Source: Exilibacterium sp. (GTDB lineage Bacteria > Pseudomonadota > Gammaproteobacteria > Pseudomonadales > Cellvibrionaceae). Taken from it: a stretch of DNA of 64,000 nt. Where the stretch lies: the NCBI GenBank assembly GCA_028280195.1, contig JANQMH010000065.1, forward strand, positions 1-64,000. Direction: 5' to 3'. This document shows positions 35,723-44,961 of this stretch, in pieces. Below the pieces are notes generated by a model that saw only the letters and a program-made list of their open reading frames with translations, was not told the DNA's origin and did no database searches. Position numbers and translations under genes: made by a program. Each line of letters begins with the position of its first letter. Position 1 is the first letter of the stretch.

Positions 35723-36244
35723 TTAGGGGATGGTGTAAGACACCGCAGGTGAAGTCGCTACCACACCGTTGATAACGCAGGGAGAGCCGCCCACCGGATC
35801 TGAAGGAATAGTTGCATTGGTAAATGTGATACGACCGTTAGTCTGGTCGAAATCACCTGTCAGGTTGCCGCGGCAGTTGCCGGTAACCGCAGTCACGACC
35901 ACATCCTCGAGCGTTACCGAATCCAGCGAGGTGCCGCCCTCGGGCTCCAGGTTGTAAGGCAGGTTGCTGAATGCAACGAAGATGCAGAGGAAATCCCCCG
36001 CGGTGAGCGACAGGCTGTTAACCAGAGCGGATGAACCGGCGAGCGATCCGCCGCCGGACAGGCCGCAATCCAGGGTAATGCCCTTGCTCACCTGAAGCGT
36101 GCTAGGCGCGCCAGACATCGGGTCAATGCTCGACAGGCTGACTGGACCGGTCGGCGACCAGGTTTCCGCAACGGCCGTGCTGGCGAGACCGAATGCGGCG
36201 ATGGCTGTAGACAAAACGGACGATGCTACGAATCTCTTCATCAT
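35723..36244 (-). CDS. Exported PraB-like protein
   Basis: A 173-residue secreted protein with a clean signal peptide ending at STAVA. The mature part begins ETWSPTGPVSLSS and includes a Cys in ITLDCGLSGGG, AGDFLCIFVAFSNLPY, VVVTAVTGNCRGNLTGD and SPCVINGVVATSPAVSY. The order of these elements resembles the PraB (alkane oxidation protein activator) family of Pseudomonas, small extracellular beta-proteins linked to hydrocarbon growth and biofilm. This match is from memory and moderate. GAGGG lies five bases before the first of two tandem ATGs. It lies downstream of, and in the same direction as, the ECF sigma/FecR pair. Confidence 0.55.
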   Translation of the reverse strand: MMKRFVASSVLSTAIAAFGLASTAVAETWSPTGPVSLSSIDPMSGAPSTLQVSKGITLDCGLSGGGSLAGSSALVNSLSLTAGDFLCIFVAFSNLPYNLEPEGGTSLDSVTLEDVVVTAVTGNCRGNLTGDFDQTNGRITFTNATIPSDPVGGSPCVINGVVATSPAVSYTIP

Positions 36245-36433
36245 GATTTCCCTCTTTTCGTTAAGTTCGGCAGCACGATGCTGCCATTTAGAAGGTGCAT
36301 GCCTTCTACCTTCTAGCTAGGGTAGACGTGGCAATAACGATGAAGGGGGGAATAACGGCGAACATAGGCTCTCTATATTCTGCGGCGAGCCCGAGCTGCA
36401 TGGCATGCAACCCGACTCCCTGCCGTGTAAGAC

Positions 36434-37450
36434 TCACTGCGACAACAATTCAATCCGCGTTTCACTGCGGGAGACAACCCGGGCCAGCCCGTCGAGTTCG
36501 AGCGCGCGCACGAAGCTGCTGACATCGCCGCTGCGAAATACGCCGACTATCTTGCGCTTGGGAATGCGTTTGTCCAGGAAAACGATTTTCTGCTCCGAAT
36601 AACGGTTCATCTCGGCGACGGCGTCGGCCAGGGGGTCGCCGGCGAAGATCAGGTGGCCGTCGAGCCAGCTGGTCTTGGCCTGCACATCGACGCGCTCAAC
36701 CATCCAGCTATCGTCCTTGGGCGCCGACAACTGGCCGCCGGCCTGCTGCATGTCGACACGGTGATAGCTGGGCAGCAACAGGCCGGTTTCCTCTTCGACC
36801 CGCACTGAGCCCTCAACCAGGGTAACCGTTACGTCCTCGCCGTCCATACTGACCTGGAAGGCAGTGCCGAGAGCCTGTACCGTCTTGTCGCCGGCGTGTA
36901 CCACAAAGGGTCGTGTCGGATCTTTGGAGACATTGAAAAACGCGCGGCCGCGCTGCAGCACCAGCCGGCGCTGCTCCTGCATGTCACCGACCAGCAGTTC
37001 GGAATCGGTATCGAGGGTGACTGAAGAGCCGTCGGACAGGGAAAACGTCAGCCGCTGGCCGAGGTCGGAGCGATAGATGACTGCCTCGGCCTGCCCGGCA
37101 AAACCCATGTCGCCGGCCAGCCCCGAGTCGATCGCGGTCCAGGCTGTCGTCACCGCCAGCAGCACTGCCGCTGCCGCCAGCGCAGCCCGCCGCAGGCGGC
37201 CCGGGTTGTCGAACGTGCGGCGGTCCTGCTCGCGTGCCGCGAGGATCTGCGGGTCCTCGGCAACGCTGCCGAACAGCGCCCAGTCCTGTTCCATCTCACT
37301 GTAGGCCGCGCGGTTTTCCGGTGTCTGGCACAACCATTGGGCGAACAGCCGCTTGTCCTCCTCGGTCATATCGCCAGCGCGATGCTCGTTGAACCAGTGA
37401 GCGGCGGCGGCCCGCCGCACCTCGCGATCCGAGTGGGAACCGGCACTCAC
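36434..37450 (-). CDS. FecR-family anti-sigma factor
   Basis: Inner-membrane regulator of 338 residues. A cytosolic DUF4880 domain (about 10-60, AAHWFNEHRAGDMTEEDKRL) precedes one membrane helix (about 88-105), a periplasmic FecR domain (about 120-225, including TLDTDSELLVGD and VVHAGDKTVQALGTAFQV) and a C-terminal STN-contacting domain with DAVAEMNRYSEQKIVF. Its ATG overlaps the ECF sigma stop by four bases. It would hold the sigma factor until the STN domain of the divergent TonB-dependent receptor signals ligand binding. Confidence 0.92.
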   Translation of the reverse strand: MSAGSHSDREVRRAAAAHWFNEHRAGDMTEEDKRLFAQWLCQTPENRAAYSEMEQDWALFGSVAEDPQILAAREQDRRTFDNPGRLRRAALAAAAVLLAVTTAWTAIDSGLAGDMGFAGQAEAVIYRSDLGQRLTFSLSDGSSVTLDTDSELLVGDMQEQRRLVLQRGRAFFNVSKDPTRPFVVHAGDKTVQALGTAFQVSMDGEDVTVTLVEGSVRVEEETGLLLPSYHRVDMQQAGGQLSAPKDDSWMVERVDVQAKTSWLDGHLIFAGDPLADAVAEMNRYSEQKIVFLDKRIPKRKIVGVFRSGDVSSFVRALELDGLARVVSRSETRIELLSQ

Positions 37451-37956
37451 GGCTCTTCCTCCCTGTGCTGCCTGATTTGCACCAGGGCGCGATGAATAAG
37501 CTCCTTGACTGACTCCTTGGAAATACCCATCCGCTGCGCGATCGCCTGGTAGGTCATGTTTTCGAAACGGTGGAACTGAAATGCCGCACGTGCGCGCGGC
37601 GGCAGGTTCACGATTGCCTGCACCACCCGCCGGTATTCCTGCATGCCGATGGCGGTTCGCTCCGGTGAAATGAAATCGGGAATCTCATCCTCCGCCACAA
37701 CCGAATCGTGCAGGGCGTGTGAGCGCGTCTTCTGGCGCCGGTAGTGGCTGATCAACACATTGCGCGCTACGGCGAAGGTGTAGCTCTGCGGGTTGGCAAT
37801 AGCGGTATCCTGTCGCTTGGCCTGCAGGTGCACGAACACCTCCTGAACCAGGTCGTCCACATCGGCATCGTTTACCCGCCGCGCAAAGTAGCGCCGCAGG
37901 CCGAGGCTGTATTGCCTTATCCAGGCGGTGAGATCGTTATTCCGTTCCTTGCTCAC
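37447..37956 (-). CDS. ECF-family RNA polymerase sigma factor
   Basis: A 169-residue FecI-like sigma factor. The region-2 motif DVDDLVQEVFVHLQ is followed by NPQSYTFAVARNVLISHYRR, and region 4 has NLPPRARAAFQFHRFENMTY followed by QAIAQRMGISKESVKELIHR, the DNA-binding helix-turn-helix. The start codon lies in one copy of a 14-bp tandem duplication (37947-37974). It is first in the operon with fecR and divergent from the STN-domain receptor, which it is expected to transcribe. Confidence 0.92.
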   Translation of the reverse strand: MSKERNNDLTAWIRQYSLGLRRYFARRVNDADVDDLVQEVFVHLQAKRQDTAIANPQSYTFAVARNVLISHYRRQKTRSHALHDSVVAEDEIPDFISPERTAIGMQEYRRVVQAIVNLPPRARAAFQFHRFENMTYQAIAQRMGISKESVKELIHRALVQIRQHREEEP

Positions 37957-37974
37957 ATATCTTTGCTCACATAC
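37947..37974 (-). repeat. 14-bp direct repeat at ECF sigma start codon
   Basis: ccttgctcacatat and ctttgctcacatac (12 of 14 identical) are adjacent. The copy nearer the gene contains the ATG; the outer copy gives an upstream ATG followed at once by TGA. The duplication could create a decoy start. Confidence 0.6.
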
Positions 37975-38257
37975 GGTTGATCATGTACAGCTGATCAGAT
38001 AGTAACCGGATCGTTGTCTCTGATGGCTTTTACATAATCCTATAGACTCCGCAAACGGCAAGTCGGGGGGATGGCCGCAGAGGATTTTTCACCGCGCCCG
38101 CCATGCCGTCCAACCTTGCCGGATCAAACAGACTGCAACGAGTTGCAGAGTCATATATTCGCTTCTCTGATCCCCCCGTCACAATCTATTCTGCGTCTAA
38201 ACAATAATACGCCTAAAAATAAAGTCCAAACAAAAAATATAAGGAGTGAGAGAGATT
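37957..38257. other. Divergent regulatory region, ECF sigma / receptor
   Basis: It should contain the sigma-dependent promoter of the receptor and the promoter of the sigma gene. An AAGGAG at 38241-38246 is 11 bases before the receptor ATG. I cannot pick an ECF promoter with confidence, because the -35/-10 pair of this sigma group is not known to me. Confidence 0.4.
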
Positions 38258-41200
38258 ATGAGTTTTCACGTTCGCAATTCGCAGAGAACTGTAGAGAACA
38301 CCACCCCATCGAGGCTTTTTCGCCGCACTGCGCTCGCCTGTCTGGTAATGGCGGCGCAGGCCCAGGCCGATACCAAGGCCGATTTCAATATTCCCGCCCA
38401 GTCGCTGGCCCAGGCGCTGCGGGATTTCGCGGTACAAAGCGGCTTCAATATCATGGCCGATGCCGCACTGGCCGACGGCAAGCGTACCCGGGCATACACG
38501 GCCACCTCTTACCCGGAAACGGCGCTGCGCACATTGCTGGCAGACAGCGGCCTCGGCTATTCCCGCGACGGCGACATTATCGTCATTACCTCCGCGGCAA
38601 CAGTCAACCAGGGCCTGGCCCAGGCCGCATCCCAGGCCCAGCCGGTAGGGCCGGCGGAAACGCCCCGGGGTGACGATGACGACGAGCGCCGCGGTGCGGT
38701 CGAGGAAATTGTCGTTACCGCGCAGAAAATGGAAGAAAGCATTCAGGACGTCCCCATTGCCGTCTCGGCGTTTTCCAGCGAGGGGCTGGACGATTTGAAA
38801 ATCGAACGCGGGGAAGAACTGCTGCGCGCGATTCCCAATGTCACCTTCTCGAAATCGAATTTCAGCAGCTTTAACTTCTCCATTCGCGGCATCGGCACCA
38901 AGGCCATATCGGCCAGCACGGACCCGGCGGTCGCCGTCAGTTTCAATAACACGCCGCTAATTCGCAACCGGTTGTTCGAACAGGAGTTCTTCGATGTACA
39001 GCGCGTCGAAGTCTTGCGCGGCCCTCAGGGCACACTCTACGGCCGCAATGCCACGGGCGGTGTGGTCAATGTGCTGCCGGTGCTGCCGGAGGCGGACTTC
39101 GGTGCGGAGGTAGAGGCCGAAGTGGGCAACTTCGACACCCGCCGCCTCAGCGGTAATCTGAATATCCCGCTGAGCGATACGCTTTCCTTTCGCTTTGCCG
39201 GCGCGATGACCAAGCGCGACGGCTTCGATACCAATACCTTTACCGGCAACGACGTCAACGACCGCGATCTCTATTCGACCCGCGCCATCGTCAAGTGGGA
39301 GCCGAGCGACAGGTTCAGCGCCAACTTCATGTGGCAGCATTTCAAGGAGGACGATCGCCGCTCGCGCACCGGCAAACAGCTCTGTACACCGGACCCCGGC
39401 CCGACCACAGTCGGCAATACCGAGGTGCCCGAGGGCGTGCGCGCGCGCTTCGGCCAGGGCTGCCTGCCCGGGTCGCTCTACAGCGACGCGGCGTTCGGCG
39501 CACCGAACGGCACCAGCCTCGCCTACCTGCTGCTGCCCTCGACCCTGATGAGCGTGGGCAGGGCGGAAGACGGCTCCACCGTGCGCCCCATCGACTTCGG
39601 CGTCAATCCCTATGCCGGCGTCAGGCAGTCGCGGGACCTGCGTGAGATCGAGACCAGTTTCGACCCGGTGTTTCGCGCCGAAAACGATCTCTTCCAGCTC
39701 AACCTGCAAATAGCGCTGGGCGATCACCTGCAGCTTTTCTCTCAGTCCACCTATAGCAGCGACGATTATTTTTCCTCGCAGGATTACAATCGCTTCGTCT
39801 CTGACGAAATATTCAATGACTCCACTGGTCTGCGCAACCCCTTCGGTGAAGTCAATCCCGATCCGGGGCCGACACCGGGGGGCGTTTACCACGATCCCCA
39901 ACTCGGCCCCTCCAGCCGCGTGCTGTCGGTCGATATCAGTCAATCGGACAGCGAGCAGTGGAGCCAGGAATTCCGGCTGCAGTCCTCGTTCGACGGCGAC
40001 TTCAATTTCAGCCTGGGCGCCAACTATCTCGATTTTGAATCCCAGGATGATTACTACGTCTTCAACAATACATTCTCCCTTATCGCCGAATACTTCTACA
40101 ACAGAGACAACCTGGCGCCGTTCGTGGAAACCAGGAACTGCGACGGGGAAAATGAGGTGCGGGAGTGTGTCTATGTCGATCCCAATCCGCTCGGCCAGAT
40201 CGACGACCAGGGCCACAACTACTTTCTCAGCAGAAACCCGGTGGAGACCCAGTCCTGGGCCGTTTTCGGCGAGGCCTACTGGCAGGTAGCGCCGGATGTC
40301 AAAATCACCACCGGGCTGCGCTATACTCAGGACGAGAAGACCGCAACCCCGATACCGAGCCAGCTGCTGCTGGGCGCGCAGAACTTCGGCGAAGATTCGG
40401 GCGCAGGTACCGGCGGCCGTGTCAGCCGCGGCTACCCGGCGCTGCCCGATGTCGAGCAGAATTGGAGCCGGTTTACCGGCCGGGTAGTCGTCGACTGGCA
40501 GACCCAGACCCCGTTCACCGACGAGACCCTGGTCTATGTCTCCTTCGCCCACGGCTACAAGGGCGGTGGCGCCAACCCGCCGCGCGTTGATCTGGACCCG
40601 AAGGTGGTACAATTCCAGAAGCTGCCCGAGACATTCAAGCCCGAATTCGTCAACGCCATTGAGATCGGCACCAAGAACAGTCTGTTCGACGGCTCACTGA
40701 TCCTCAATGCCACTGCGTTCTACTATGACTACCGCGACTACCAGGTGTCGCAGATCGTCGATCGCATCTCGCTCAACGAAAATTTCGATGCCGAGAGCTG
40801 GGGCCTGGAGATCGAGACAGCGTGGCAGATGAGCGCAAATACTCGCGTCGATATGAACCTTGGCTATCTCGACACGCGCATCGGCAAAGGTGAAGAATCG
40901 ATTGACGTTATGAATCGCACCCAGGGCAATGAAGAGTGGATGCTGGTGCGCCCGCAGATGCAGGTGCCTTCCAACTGCATCGCACCGGTCGAATTGGTCG
41001 AGGTAATTCTCAACTCGCCGTTTTTTCCCACCGACGAGTCATTGATCAACCCGCTGCAGTCTCTGTGCAGTGGCTCGGCGCGCTTTGGCAGCTTTTCCGA
41101 TGCAATCGAAGACCCGTTTTTTCGCTGGGATCTCTTCCCCTTCAACCTCAACACCGAGAATTACCCCAGCTACAACCCACTGGAAGATGCACCAAATGGC

Positions 41201-41581
41201 GGCCGCGGCTTCGCCGCCGACCTCAGCGGCAACGAACTGCCCAACTCGCCTAACCTCACCTTCAATCTCGGTGTGCAGCATATCTTCGATATCAGCGACT
41301 GGGAGCTGAAGCTGCGCGCCGATTATTACTACCAGTCCGAGAGCTATGCGCGGGTATACAATACGACCTACGACAAGCTGAAAAGCTGGGACAACCTCAA
41401 CGCCGCGGTAACACTGACACACCCGGCCTCGGAACTGGAGATGCAGCTGTATGTGAAAAACATCTTCGACGATGCGCCGATCACCGACGTTTTCACCAAC
41501 AGCGACGACACCGGCCTCAGCGCCAACGTCTTCACGCTGGAGCCGCGCATCGTCGGCTTCAGTGTCAACAAGCAGTTCTAG
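38258..41581 (+). CDS. TonB-dependent transducer with STN domain
   Basis: Outer-membrane receptor of about 1,107 residues that both transports and signals. Signal peptide to about residue 41 (QAQA); STN domain (about 45-115) with FNIPAQSLAQALRDFAVQSG and ALRTLLADSGLGYSRDGDII; a low-complexity linker; TonB-box-like EEIVVTAQKMEE; plug with VEVLRGPQGTLYGRNATGG; long barrel ending GFSVNKQF. The STN domain and the divergent ECF/FecR pair define a FecA-type signalling system. The barrel is large and its substrate is not predictable; a carbohydrate, siderophore or hydrophobic compound are all possible. A GTG at 38246 would add four residues. Confidence 0.93.
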   Translation: MSFHVRNSQRTVENTTPSRLFRRTALACLVMAAQAQADTKADFNIPAQSLAQALRDFAVQSGFNIMADAALADGKRTRAYTATSYPETALRTLLADSGLGYSRDGDIIVITSAATVNQGLAQAASQAQPVGPAETPRGDDDDERRGAVEEIVVTAQKMEESIQDVPIAVSAFSSEGLDDLKIERGEELLRAIPNVTFSKSNFSSFNFSIRGIGTKAISASTDPAVAVSFNNTPLIRNRLFEQEFFDVQRVEVLRGPQGTLYGRNATGGVVNVLPVLPEADFGAEVEAEVGNFDTRRLSGNLNIPLSDTLSFRFAGAMTKRDGFDTNTFTGNDVNDRDLYSTRAIVKWEPSDRFSANFMWQHFKEDDRRSRTGKQLCTPDPGPTTVGNTEVPEGVRARFGQGCLPGSLYSDAAFGAPNGTSLAYLLLPSTLMSVGRAEDGSTVRPIDFGVNPYAGVRQSRDLREIETSFDPVFRAENDLFQLNLQIALGDHLQLFSQSTYSSDDYFSSQDYNRFVSDEIFNDSTGLRNPFGEVNPDPGPTPGGVYHDPQLGPSSRVLSVDISQSDSEQWSQEFRLQSSFDGDFNFSLGANYLDFESQDDYYVFNNTFSLIAEYFYNRDNLAPFVETRNCDGENEVRECVYVDPNPLGQIDDQGHNYFLSRNPVETQSWAVFGEAYWQVAPDVKITTGLRYTQDEKTATPIPSQLLLGAQNFGEDSGAGTGGRVSRGYPALPDVEQNWSRFTGRVVVDWQTQTPFTDETLVYVSFAHGYKGGGANPPRVDLDPKVVQFQKLPETFKPEFVNAIEIGTKNSLFDGSLILNATAFYYDYRDYQVSQIVDRISLNENFDAESWGLEIETAWQMSANTRVDMNLGYLDTRIGKGEESIDVMNRTQGNEEWMLVRPQMQVPSNCIAPVELVEVILNSPFFPTDESLINPLQSLCSGSARFGSFSDAIEDPFFRWDLFPFNLNTENYPSYNPLEDAPNGGRGFAADLSGNELPNSPNLTFNLGVQHIFDISDWELKLRADYYYQSESYARVYNTTYDKLKSWDNLNAAVTLTHPASELEMQLYVKNIFDDAPITDVFTNSDDTGLSANVFTLEPRIVGFSVNKQF

Positions 41582-41629
41582 ACTCGAGCCAGACCCGGGG
41601 CTGAGGCGTATTGCCCGGCCCCGCCCCGC

Positions 41630-41647
41630 TGCCGCCTCCCGGCGGCA
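41630..41647 (+). terminator. Hairpin after STN-domain receptor gene
   Basis: TGCCGCC-TCCC-GGCGGCA forms a perfect 7-bp stem with a four-base loop, 49 bases after the stop. There is no T-run; a second palindrome (ggcaattgcc) overlaps its right arm. Confidence 0.4.
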
Positions 41648-41841
41648 ATTGCCCTCCTTACGAGCGAGCAGTCGCCCATACTGCCGGGCCGGTGCCGGCT
41701 ATCTCAGGCTGGCGAATGCAGCACCAGTGTTATAGCATTCGACCTCAGTGCAGCCCTGTGCCAAAACCTTACAGAATGGGCAGTCTACGAGCAGAACGAC
41801 GAATAAGATGAACGAGTAGCCAACCGCAGAGACCTTTGCAC

Positions 41842-42741
41842 ATGACAGAGTTTTATATCAGATACGAGTACTGGTTTGCAGTATTTCAGCTGGTAATGGC
41901 CATGTTTGGCATGGGCGCAACCCTGACCGCCAGAGATTTCGGCGAAGTGCTTATGGAACCCAAAGCCGTGGCTGTCGGCGCGGTCATCCAGCTGATACTG
42001 GTGCCGGCACTGGCCTATGCATTCATTCTGAGCTTCGGGCTGGCGGGTGGTATCGTGGTTGGCATCGCGGTATTGGCGGCCATACCCGGCGGCACCGCCT
42101 CCAATATGTTCACCTTCTTTGCCCGCGGCAACACCGCACTGTCGATATCGATTACCGCCATTACCACCCTGGCGTGCCTGCTGACCACGCCGTTGATTCT
42201 GGAATTAATGATCTCGCGCTATATGCCCGCCGATTTCGTCATGCCCAGAGGTCAGATTATCGGCGAAATCTTCTGGACATTACTGCTGCCTCTACTTGCC
42301 GGTATGGGGGCCCTGCGCGTACTGCCCCGCTATGCCGGGCACATTGCCAAATGGTCGATAAGGGCCTCGCTGCTGGGGATTATGGCCATCGTCGTCTTCT
42401 CCTTGATGGCGGGGCGTCTGGACGCCGCCGCATTCGGCCTCACCAATATTCTGTTGATTTGCGCGCTGTTGCTGTTATTGACTACTGCAGGGTGGTTGAT
42501 ACCGCTGTTATTCGGCCTGTCCAGGCCCGATGCCACCGCCATTGAGATGGAGGTTACCGTTCGCAATGTGAATCTGGGTTTTCTGATCAAAGCCCTGTTG
42601 TTCCCGGCGGCGCTGGGGCAATCCGATCCCGTCGGCGATATGTTGTTATTCAGTCTGTTGCTGTTTGGTGGCCTGCAGTTACTGGTGGGCGCTGCGCTAA
42701 TCGCTTTGCGCCGCCGCCGGGCGGCCGCCGAGCTTGCCTAG
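41842..42741 (+). CDS. BASS/bile acid:Na+ symporter family transporter
   Basis: Inner-membrane protein of about 299 residues with nine to ten helices. The N-terminal half has LVMAMFGMGATLTARDF, and the discontinuous-helix region IPGGTASNMFTFFARGNTAL is typical of SBF/BASS carriers. The second half has EMEVTVRNVNLGFLIKALLF, the inverted-repeat counterpart. It would co-transport an organic anion with sodium; 'bile acid' is only the family name. TTG 41836 is an alternative start. It stands alone, separated from the receptor by a hairpin. Confidence 0.88.
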   Translation: MTEFYIRYEYWFAVFQLVMAMFGMGATLTARDFGEVLMEPKAVAVGAVIQLILVPALAYAFILSFGLAGGIVVGIAVLAAIPGGTASNMFTFFARGNTALSISITAITTLACLLTTPLILELMISRYMPADFVMPRGQIIGEIFWTLLLPLLAGMGALRVLPRYAGHIAKWSIRASLLGIMAIVVFSLMAGRLDAAAFGLTNILLICALLLLLTTAGWLIPLLFGLSRPDATAIEMEVTVRNVNLGFLIKALLFPAALGQSDPVGDMLLFSLLLFGGLQLLVGAALIALRRRRAAAELA

Positions 42742-42750
42742 CCGGGCATG

Positions 42751-42782
42751 AGGCCGGCATGCCGCCAAAAGAACAGCGGCCT
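42751..42782. terminator. Weak inverted repeat between convergent genes
   Basis: AGGCCG (42751-42756) and CGGCCT (42777-42782) enclose a smaller CGGCATGCCG palindrome. A T-rich stretch follows on the plus strand. It is a possible terminator for the transporter gene. Confidence 0.3.
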
Positions 42783-42806
42783 GATTAAATCTTTCTGTTT
42801 ATATCA

Positions 42807-43304
42807 TTATTGTTCAGCTTTTCGCATGCTCCCTGCCGACCTCTTCCACACCAGCCAGAACGCCAATCCGCCTGCTGCACCATACAAACCAAACCCGGAG
42901 ACGTGTTCGACAAAATAAAGCCAGCCGTCCAGCGTCGGCACACCGTCTGTCATCGTCTCAACCAGTCTGTCGCCGTCCCACTGGCTTGTATTTGTCTCAA
43001 GCTCAGGCTGATGCTTTGGCCAGGAGAGAATGGCTACTGGCGTACAGGCCAGGACAAAGCCCGACAGGATCGAAGACCACCAGTTAACCCATTTGTTAAG
43101 ATTCAGTAATAAGAAAACAGGCAAACCCAGAATAAAGACGTGCCCCATTGCTACAAGAAACGTTATGAGAGCGAGGTTAGTGGTTTTCGCCCACCAGTGC
43201 CCGTCATTCATCCACAGACTGCTTACTCCGTACGGTACAACAAACATCAGAGTTGGCACTATACCAGCCGCCACTAGTGCTGCTAAACAGCGCTTTTTTT
43301 TCAT
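42807..43304 (-). CDS. Membrane protein of unknown function
   Basis: A 165-residue protein with four predicted membrane helices: AALVAAGIVPTLMFVVPYG, LALITFLVAMGHVFILGLPV, SSILSGFVLACTPVAILSW and GFGLYGAAGGLAFWLVW. It carries an N-terminal MKKKR and a basic C-terminal tail. Between helices 3 and 4 lies an acidic soluble loop (about 100-135, PELETNTSQWDGDRLVETM). I do not recognise a family with a defined role. The open frame extends upstream to 43400, but the Met at 43304 gives a normal membrane protein start. It lies 40 bases downstream of purK's stop side in opposite sense to the transporter, so it may be read through from the pur operon. Confidence 0.65.
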   Translation of the reverse strand: MKKKRCLAALVAAGIVPTLMFVVPYGVSSLWMNDGHWWAKTTNLALITFLVAMGHVFILGLPVFLLLNLNKWVNWWSSILSGFVLACTPVAILSWPKHQPELETNTSQWDGDRLVETMTDGVPTLDGWLYFVEHVSGFGLYGAAGGLAFWLVWKRSAGSMRKAEQ

Positions 43305-43344
43305 AAGCCTTGTGTGAACGAGAAAACGCGCCGTATGATATGAC

Positions 43345-44445
43345 CTATGCGCAGTAGACCTGTTTTTCCATAATCGCCAGCCGCGCCTCCACATCTTCAT
43401 GGCTCTGACCGCTGACGACGATATGCCCCAGCTTGCGGCGCGGCTGCTGTGTCTTCCCGTAAAGCGTCAAAAAACAGTGCTCATCCACCACCTGTGCGGC
43501 AGTTGCGGTAACACCGAGCAAATTCAGCATACCGCTGATACCGCGGGCTTCACACGAGCCCAGAGGTAAACCCGCAATCGCGCGCAGATGGTTCTCAAAC
43601 TGACTGGTCAATGCGCCCTTGGCGGTCCAGTGGCCGCTGTTGTGCACGCGCGGAGCGATTTCATTGACAAGGATGTCATCCCCGACAACAAAACATTCCA
43701 TGCATATTAAACCCACGTAATCCGTTTTGACTAAAATATCGCTCAAATACCTGTGCCCGGTGGCGATCTGCGAAGCCGACAGGGAAGGCGCCGGTGCAAT
43801 CGAGCGCAGCAGCGTGCCGTTCCTGTGATAGTTTTCCACCGCGGGGTAAAACGCAATATCACCATTGCCGCCGCGCGCCGCGAGAAAGGACACTTCGCGT
43901 TCAAACGGCACGAATTCCTCTGCTACCCAGGCACCCGCAAAGCTGACTGCATCCAACACCTGCTCGGCATTGTCCCGGGTGATGCGGTGCTGGTTGTAGC
44001 CATCATAGCCCTGCTCCTCGGATTTCAGGAATATGGGCTTGTCCAGGCTTCGAAGCGCCTGTTGCAGGTCTTCCCGGCTGGTGACACTTTGAAACGGCGC
44101 CAGGGGAATGCTCAAAGACTGCAAGCTCAACTTTTCCTGCAGACGGTTTTTAAAAATTTTCAGTGCATCGGGATTGGGGTGCACCGGGCAGTGCGCCTGC
44201 AAGCCCTTGAGCAAGTCGATATCCACATGCTCTTTCTCCACTGTCACCACATCGGGCTCACCTAGCTGCCGGTATATATCGCCGGCCTCTCCGCAGCGAA
44301 CAACCACGTTTCCCAAGGCATTGACGCAGCGGGTATCCTCGCCCTCATCCACCAGAAAACTGAACCGCATACCCATGGGAATACCGTCCAGGGCCATCAT
44401 GCGGGCCAGCTGGCCACTGCCGATAATGGCAATATGCGCACTCAT
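43345..44445 (-). CDS. purK: N5-carboxyaminoimidazole ribonucleotide synthase
   Basis: ATP-grasp enzyme of 366 residues that carboxylates AIR to N5-CAIR with ATP and bicarbonate in purine synthesis. It begins with [17 protein letters not shown], has the ATP-binding [14 protein letters not shown] and [16 protein letters not shown], metal-site [20 protein letters not shown] and RVHNSGHWT, and the C-terminal [18 protein letters not shown]. Its start overlaps the purE stop by four bases (ATGA). Confidence 0.95.
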   Translation of the reverse strand: MSAHIAIIGSGQLARMMALDGIPMGMRFSFLVDEGEDTRCVNALGNVVVRCGEAGDIYRQLGEPDVVTVEKEHVDIDLLKGLQAHCPVHPNPDALKIFKNRLQEKLSLQSLSIPLAPFQSVTSREDLQQALRSLDKPIFLKSEEQGYDGYNQHRITRDNAEQVLDAVSFAGAWVAEEFVPFEREVSFLAARGGNGDIAFYPAVENYHRNGTLLRSIAPAPSLSASQIATGHRYLSDILVKTDYVGLICMECFVVGDDILVNEIAPRVHNSGHWTAKGALTSQFENHLRAIAGLPLGSCEARGISGMLNLLGVTATAAQVVDEHCFLTLYGKTQQPRRKLGHIVVSGQSHEDVEARLAIMEKQVYCA

Positions 44446-44924
44446 TGCACATCCTCGGCAACGCTGTCGGTCTGCGCCCGGCGCCAGTCGATCAGGCGTT
44501 GCTGCAACGCCGGGTCGGACAGCGCCAGCATCTGGCAGGCAAGCAGCCCGGCATTGTAGGCGCCGGCCTCGCCGATGGCCTGGGTGGCCACCGCCACACC
44601 CTTGGGCATCTGCACCATCGACAACAGGCTGTCGACGCCTTTTAGATACTTACTCGGCATCGGCACGGCAATAACCGGCAGCCAGGTCATTGCCGCCGCC
44701 ATACCCGCCAGATGCGCAGAGCCGCCCGCGCCGGCGATGATCACCCGGGTGCCGTCGCTTTCCGATTGCCGGCAAAACGTATACAGACGCTGCGGCGTGC
44801 GGTGCGCCGATACGATCGAGGTCGCGTAATCGACCTTGAGCGCTTGCAGTGGCTCGATGGCCGACTGCATCGCGGGCCAATCGGAGCGGGAGCCCATAAT
44901 AATCTGAACAGGTGCTTTAGACAT
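44442..44924 (-). CDS. purE: N5-CAIR mutase (class I PurE)
   Basis: A 160-residue homo-octameric mutase converting N5-CAIR to CAIR, the step after PurK. Motifs are [47 protein letters not shown] and [20 protein letters not shown]. Upstream codons to 44969 are not part of the protein; the Met at 44924 gives the standard N-terminus. It heads the purEK pair; the SulP gene ends 37 bases upstream of its start and may share a transcript. Confidence 0.95.
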   Translation of the reverse strand: MSKAPVQIIMGSRSDWPAMQSAIEPLQALKVDYATSIVSAHRTPQRLYTFCRQSESDGTRVIIAGAGGSAHLAGMAAAMTWLPVIAVPMPSKYLKGVDSLLSMVQMPKGVAVATQAIGEAGAYNAGLLACQMLALSDPALQQRLIDWRRAQTDSVAEDVQ

Positions 44925-44961
44925 TATATAAACCTTAAAAAACCAACAGTGCCGGAACGAG

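Noticed and set aside
38957..40612. 551-codon minus-strand ORF
   Set aside because: It is antisense to the STN-domain receptor and is a composition artefact.
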